The translations under genes and the position numbers were made by a program. Positions 22,916-23,335 of a stretch of DNA of 23,335 bases are shown here, piece by piece. Below the pieces are notes generated by a model. It was not told where the DNA came from, made no database searches, and worked only from the letters and a program-made list of their open reading frames with translations. Every line of letters starts with the position of its first letter. Position 1 is the stretch's first letter. This DNA comes from Flammeovirgaceae bacterium UBA2371 (GTDB lineage: Bacteria > Bacteroidota > Bacteroidia > Cytophagales > Cyclobacteriaceae), in assembly GCA_002345965.1 (NCBI GenBank), contig DDTF01000002.1, positions 1-23,335 on the forward strand, in the 5' to 3' direction.

Positions 22916-23335
22916 TTATCCGTTATTTTGTTTTTCCTGATGCTCGTTGCCCAAGTATACTTGTTTGAATACCTGATCATTTAAACGGTCCCGCTGATGA
23001 ATGGGTCCATTTCTGTATTTTAAAAATCCACCGGAGCGAAAACTAAACTTGGATTGAATTTCGGCAATTATGGAAACAGCAATTTCGTCTGGTGCTTCTG
23101 CGCCAATGTCCAGTCCGATGGGAGAGTGAATTCTATTTAAAATTTCTGATTTTAATAAAATACCTTCTTCTGCAAACTCGTCCCGCATTTTATCAAAGCG
23201 TTTTCGTGGGCCTAATATTCCTATGTAAGGTGCTGGGGACTGAATCAATTTTTTTAAAACATCCCGGTCATACTCATAGTTGTGAGACATTAGAACGCAT
23301 GCAGTATATGGAGTAATTTTAAAATCACGATCAAT
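22916..23335 (-). CDS. XdhC/CoxI family protein, C-terminal part (5' end outside window)
   Basis: The frame is open through the right window edge, leaving 139 C-terminal residues; the ATG at 23290 is an internal methionine of the conserved string VLMSHNYEYDRDVLKKL. The visible part is the XdhC Rossmann-type domain, with YIGILGPRKRFDKM followed by the family hallmark IHSPIGLDIGAEAPDEIAVSIIAEI (shown as two overlapping parts, about residues 69-93 of the visible portion). XdhC proteins receive molybdenum cofactor, aid its sulfuration and insert it into xanthine-dehydrogenase or carbon-monoxide-dehydrogenase-type enzymes. With mocA 20 bases downstream it forms a maturation module. The hydroxylase subunits themselves are not in the window and are probably beyond the right edge. 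Confidence 0.88.
   Translation of the reverse strand: MDRDFKITPYTACVLMSHNYEYDRDVLKKLIQSPAPYIGILGPRKRFDKMRDEFAEEGILLKSEILNRIHSPIGLDIGAEAPDEIAVSIIAEIQSKFSFRSGGFLKYRNGPIHQRDRLNDQVFKQVYLGNEHQEKQNNG

Overview
The window reads as chromosomal DNA of a Bacteroidota bacterium, probably in or near the Cytophagales. Support comes from two secreted proteins with type IX secretion (T9SS) C-terminal sorting domains, promoter elements of the Bacteroidota form TAnnTTTG (838-845, 15314-15321 and 20498-20491), a BT_3928-type DoxX protein, a type 3 prolyl-tRNA synthetase and the folP-cdaA gene pair. The order-level placement is inference. I see no mobile element, CRISPR array, tRNA, rRNA or base-composition island. 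Most of the window is core or housekeeping DNA with exported proteins between.

Layout. 1-3110 (+): two tandem paralogous T9SS cargo proteins, the first cut by the window edge. 3117-5426: the divergent threonine-catabolic pair tdh (-) and kbl (+), which turn threonine into glycine and acetyl-CoA through 2-amino-3-oxobutyrate. 10405-5429 (-): a tightly packed run of folP (folate), cdaA (c-di-AMP synthesis) and a very large exported WD40-caspase fusion. 10413-12582 (+): a second compact run of a tandem DUF1599 protein, a DoxX/BT_3928 membrane protein and aroK (shikimate kinase), diverging from folP with only 7 bases between start codons. 15168-12571 (-): an exported Tyr/Gly-rich low-complexity protein followed by an OmpP1/FadL-like outer-membrane protein.

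15362-18325 (+): proS, then an NfeD-like protein and the flotillin-like FloA, a membrane-microdomain pair. 20485-18371 (-): an exported protein built almost wholly of WG repeats. 23335-20590 (-): the 3' part of an XdhC-family gene, mocA (molybdenum cofactor cytidylyltransferase), an exported protein made of two ancient tandem repeats, and a small lipoprotein, ending in a hairpin terminator. XdhC and MocA mature molybdenum hydroxylases, so such an enzyme is expected upstream of the window.

The points most worth checking are: the WD40-caspase gene lying 25 bases behind cdaA; the WG-repeat gene whose promoter predicts a nearly leaderless mRNA; the unrecognised duplicated exported protein behind mocA; the low-complexity aromatic surface protein; and the contrast between one strong bidirectional terminator and three convergent gene pairs with essentially none. 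No feature is clearly a new molecular system; the folP-cdaA-caspase run is the best candidate for an undescribed functional link.
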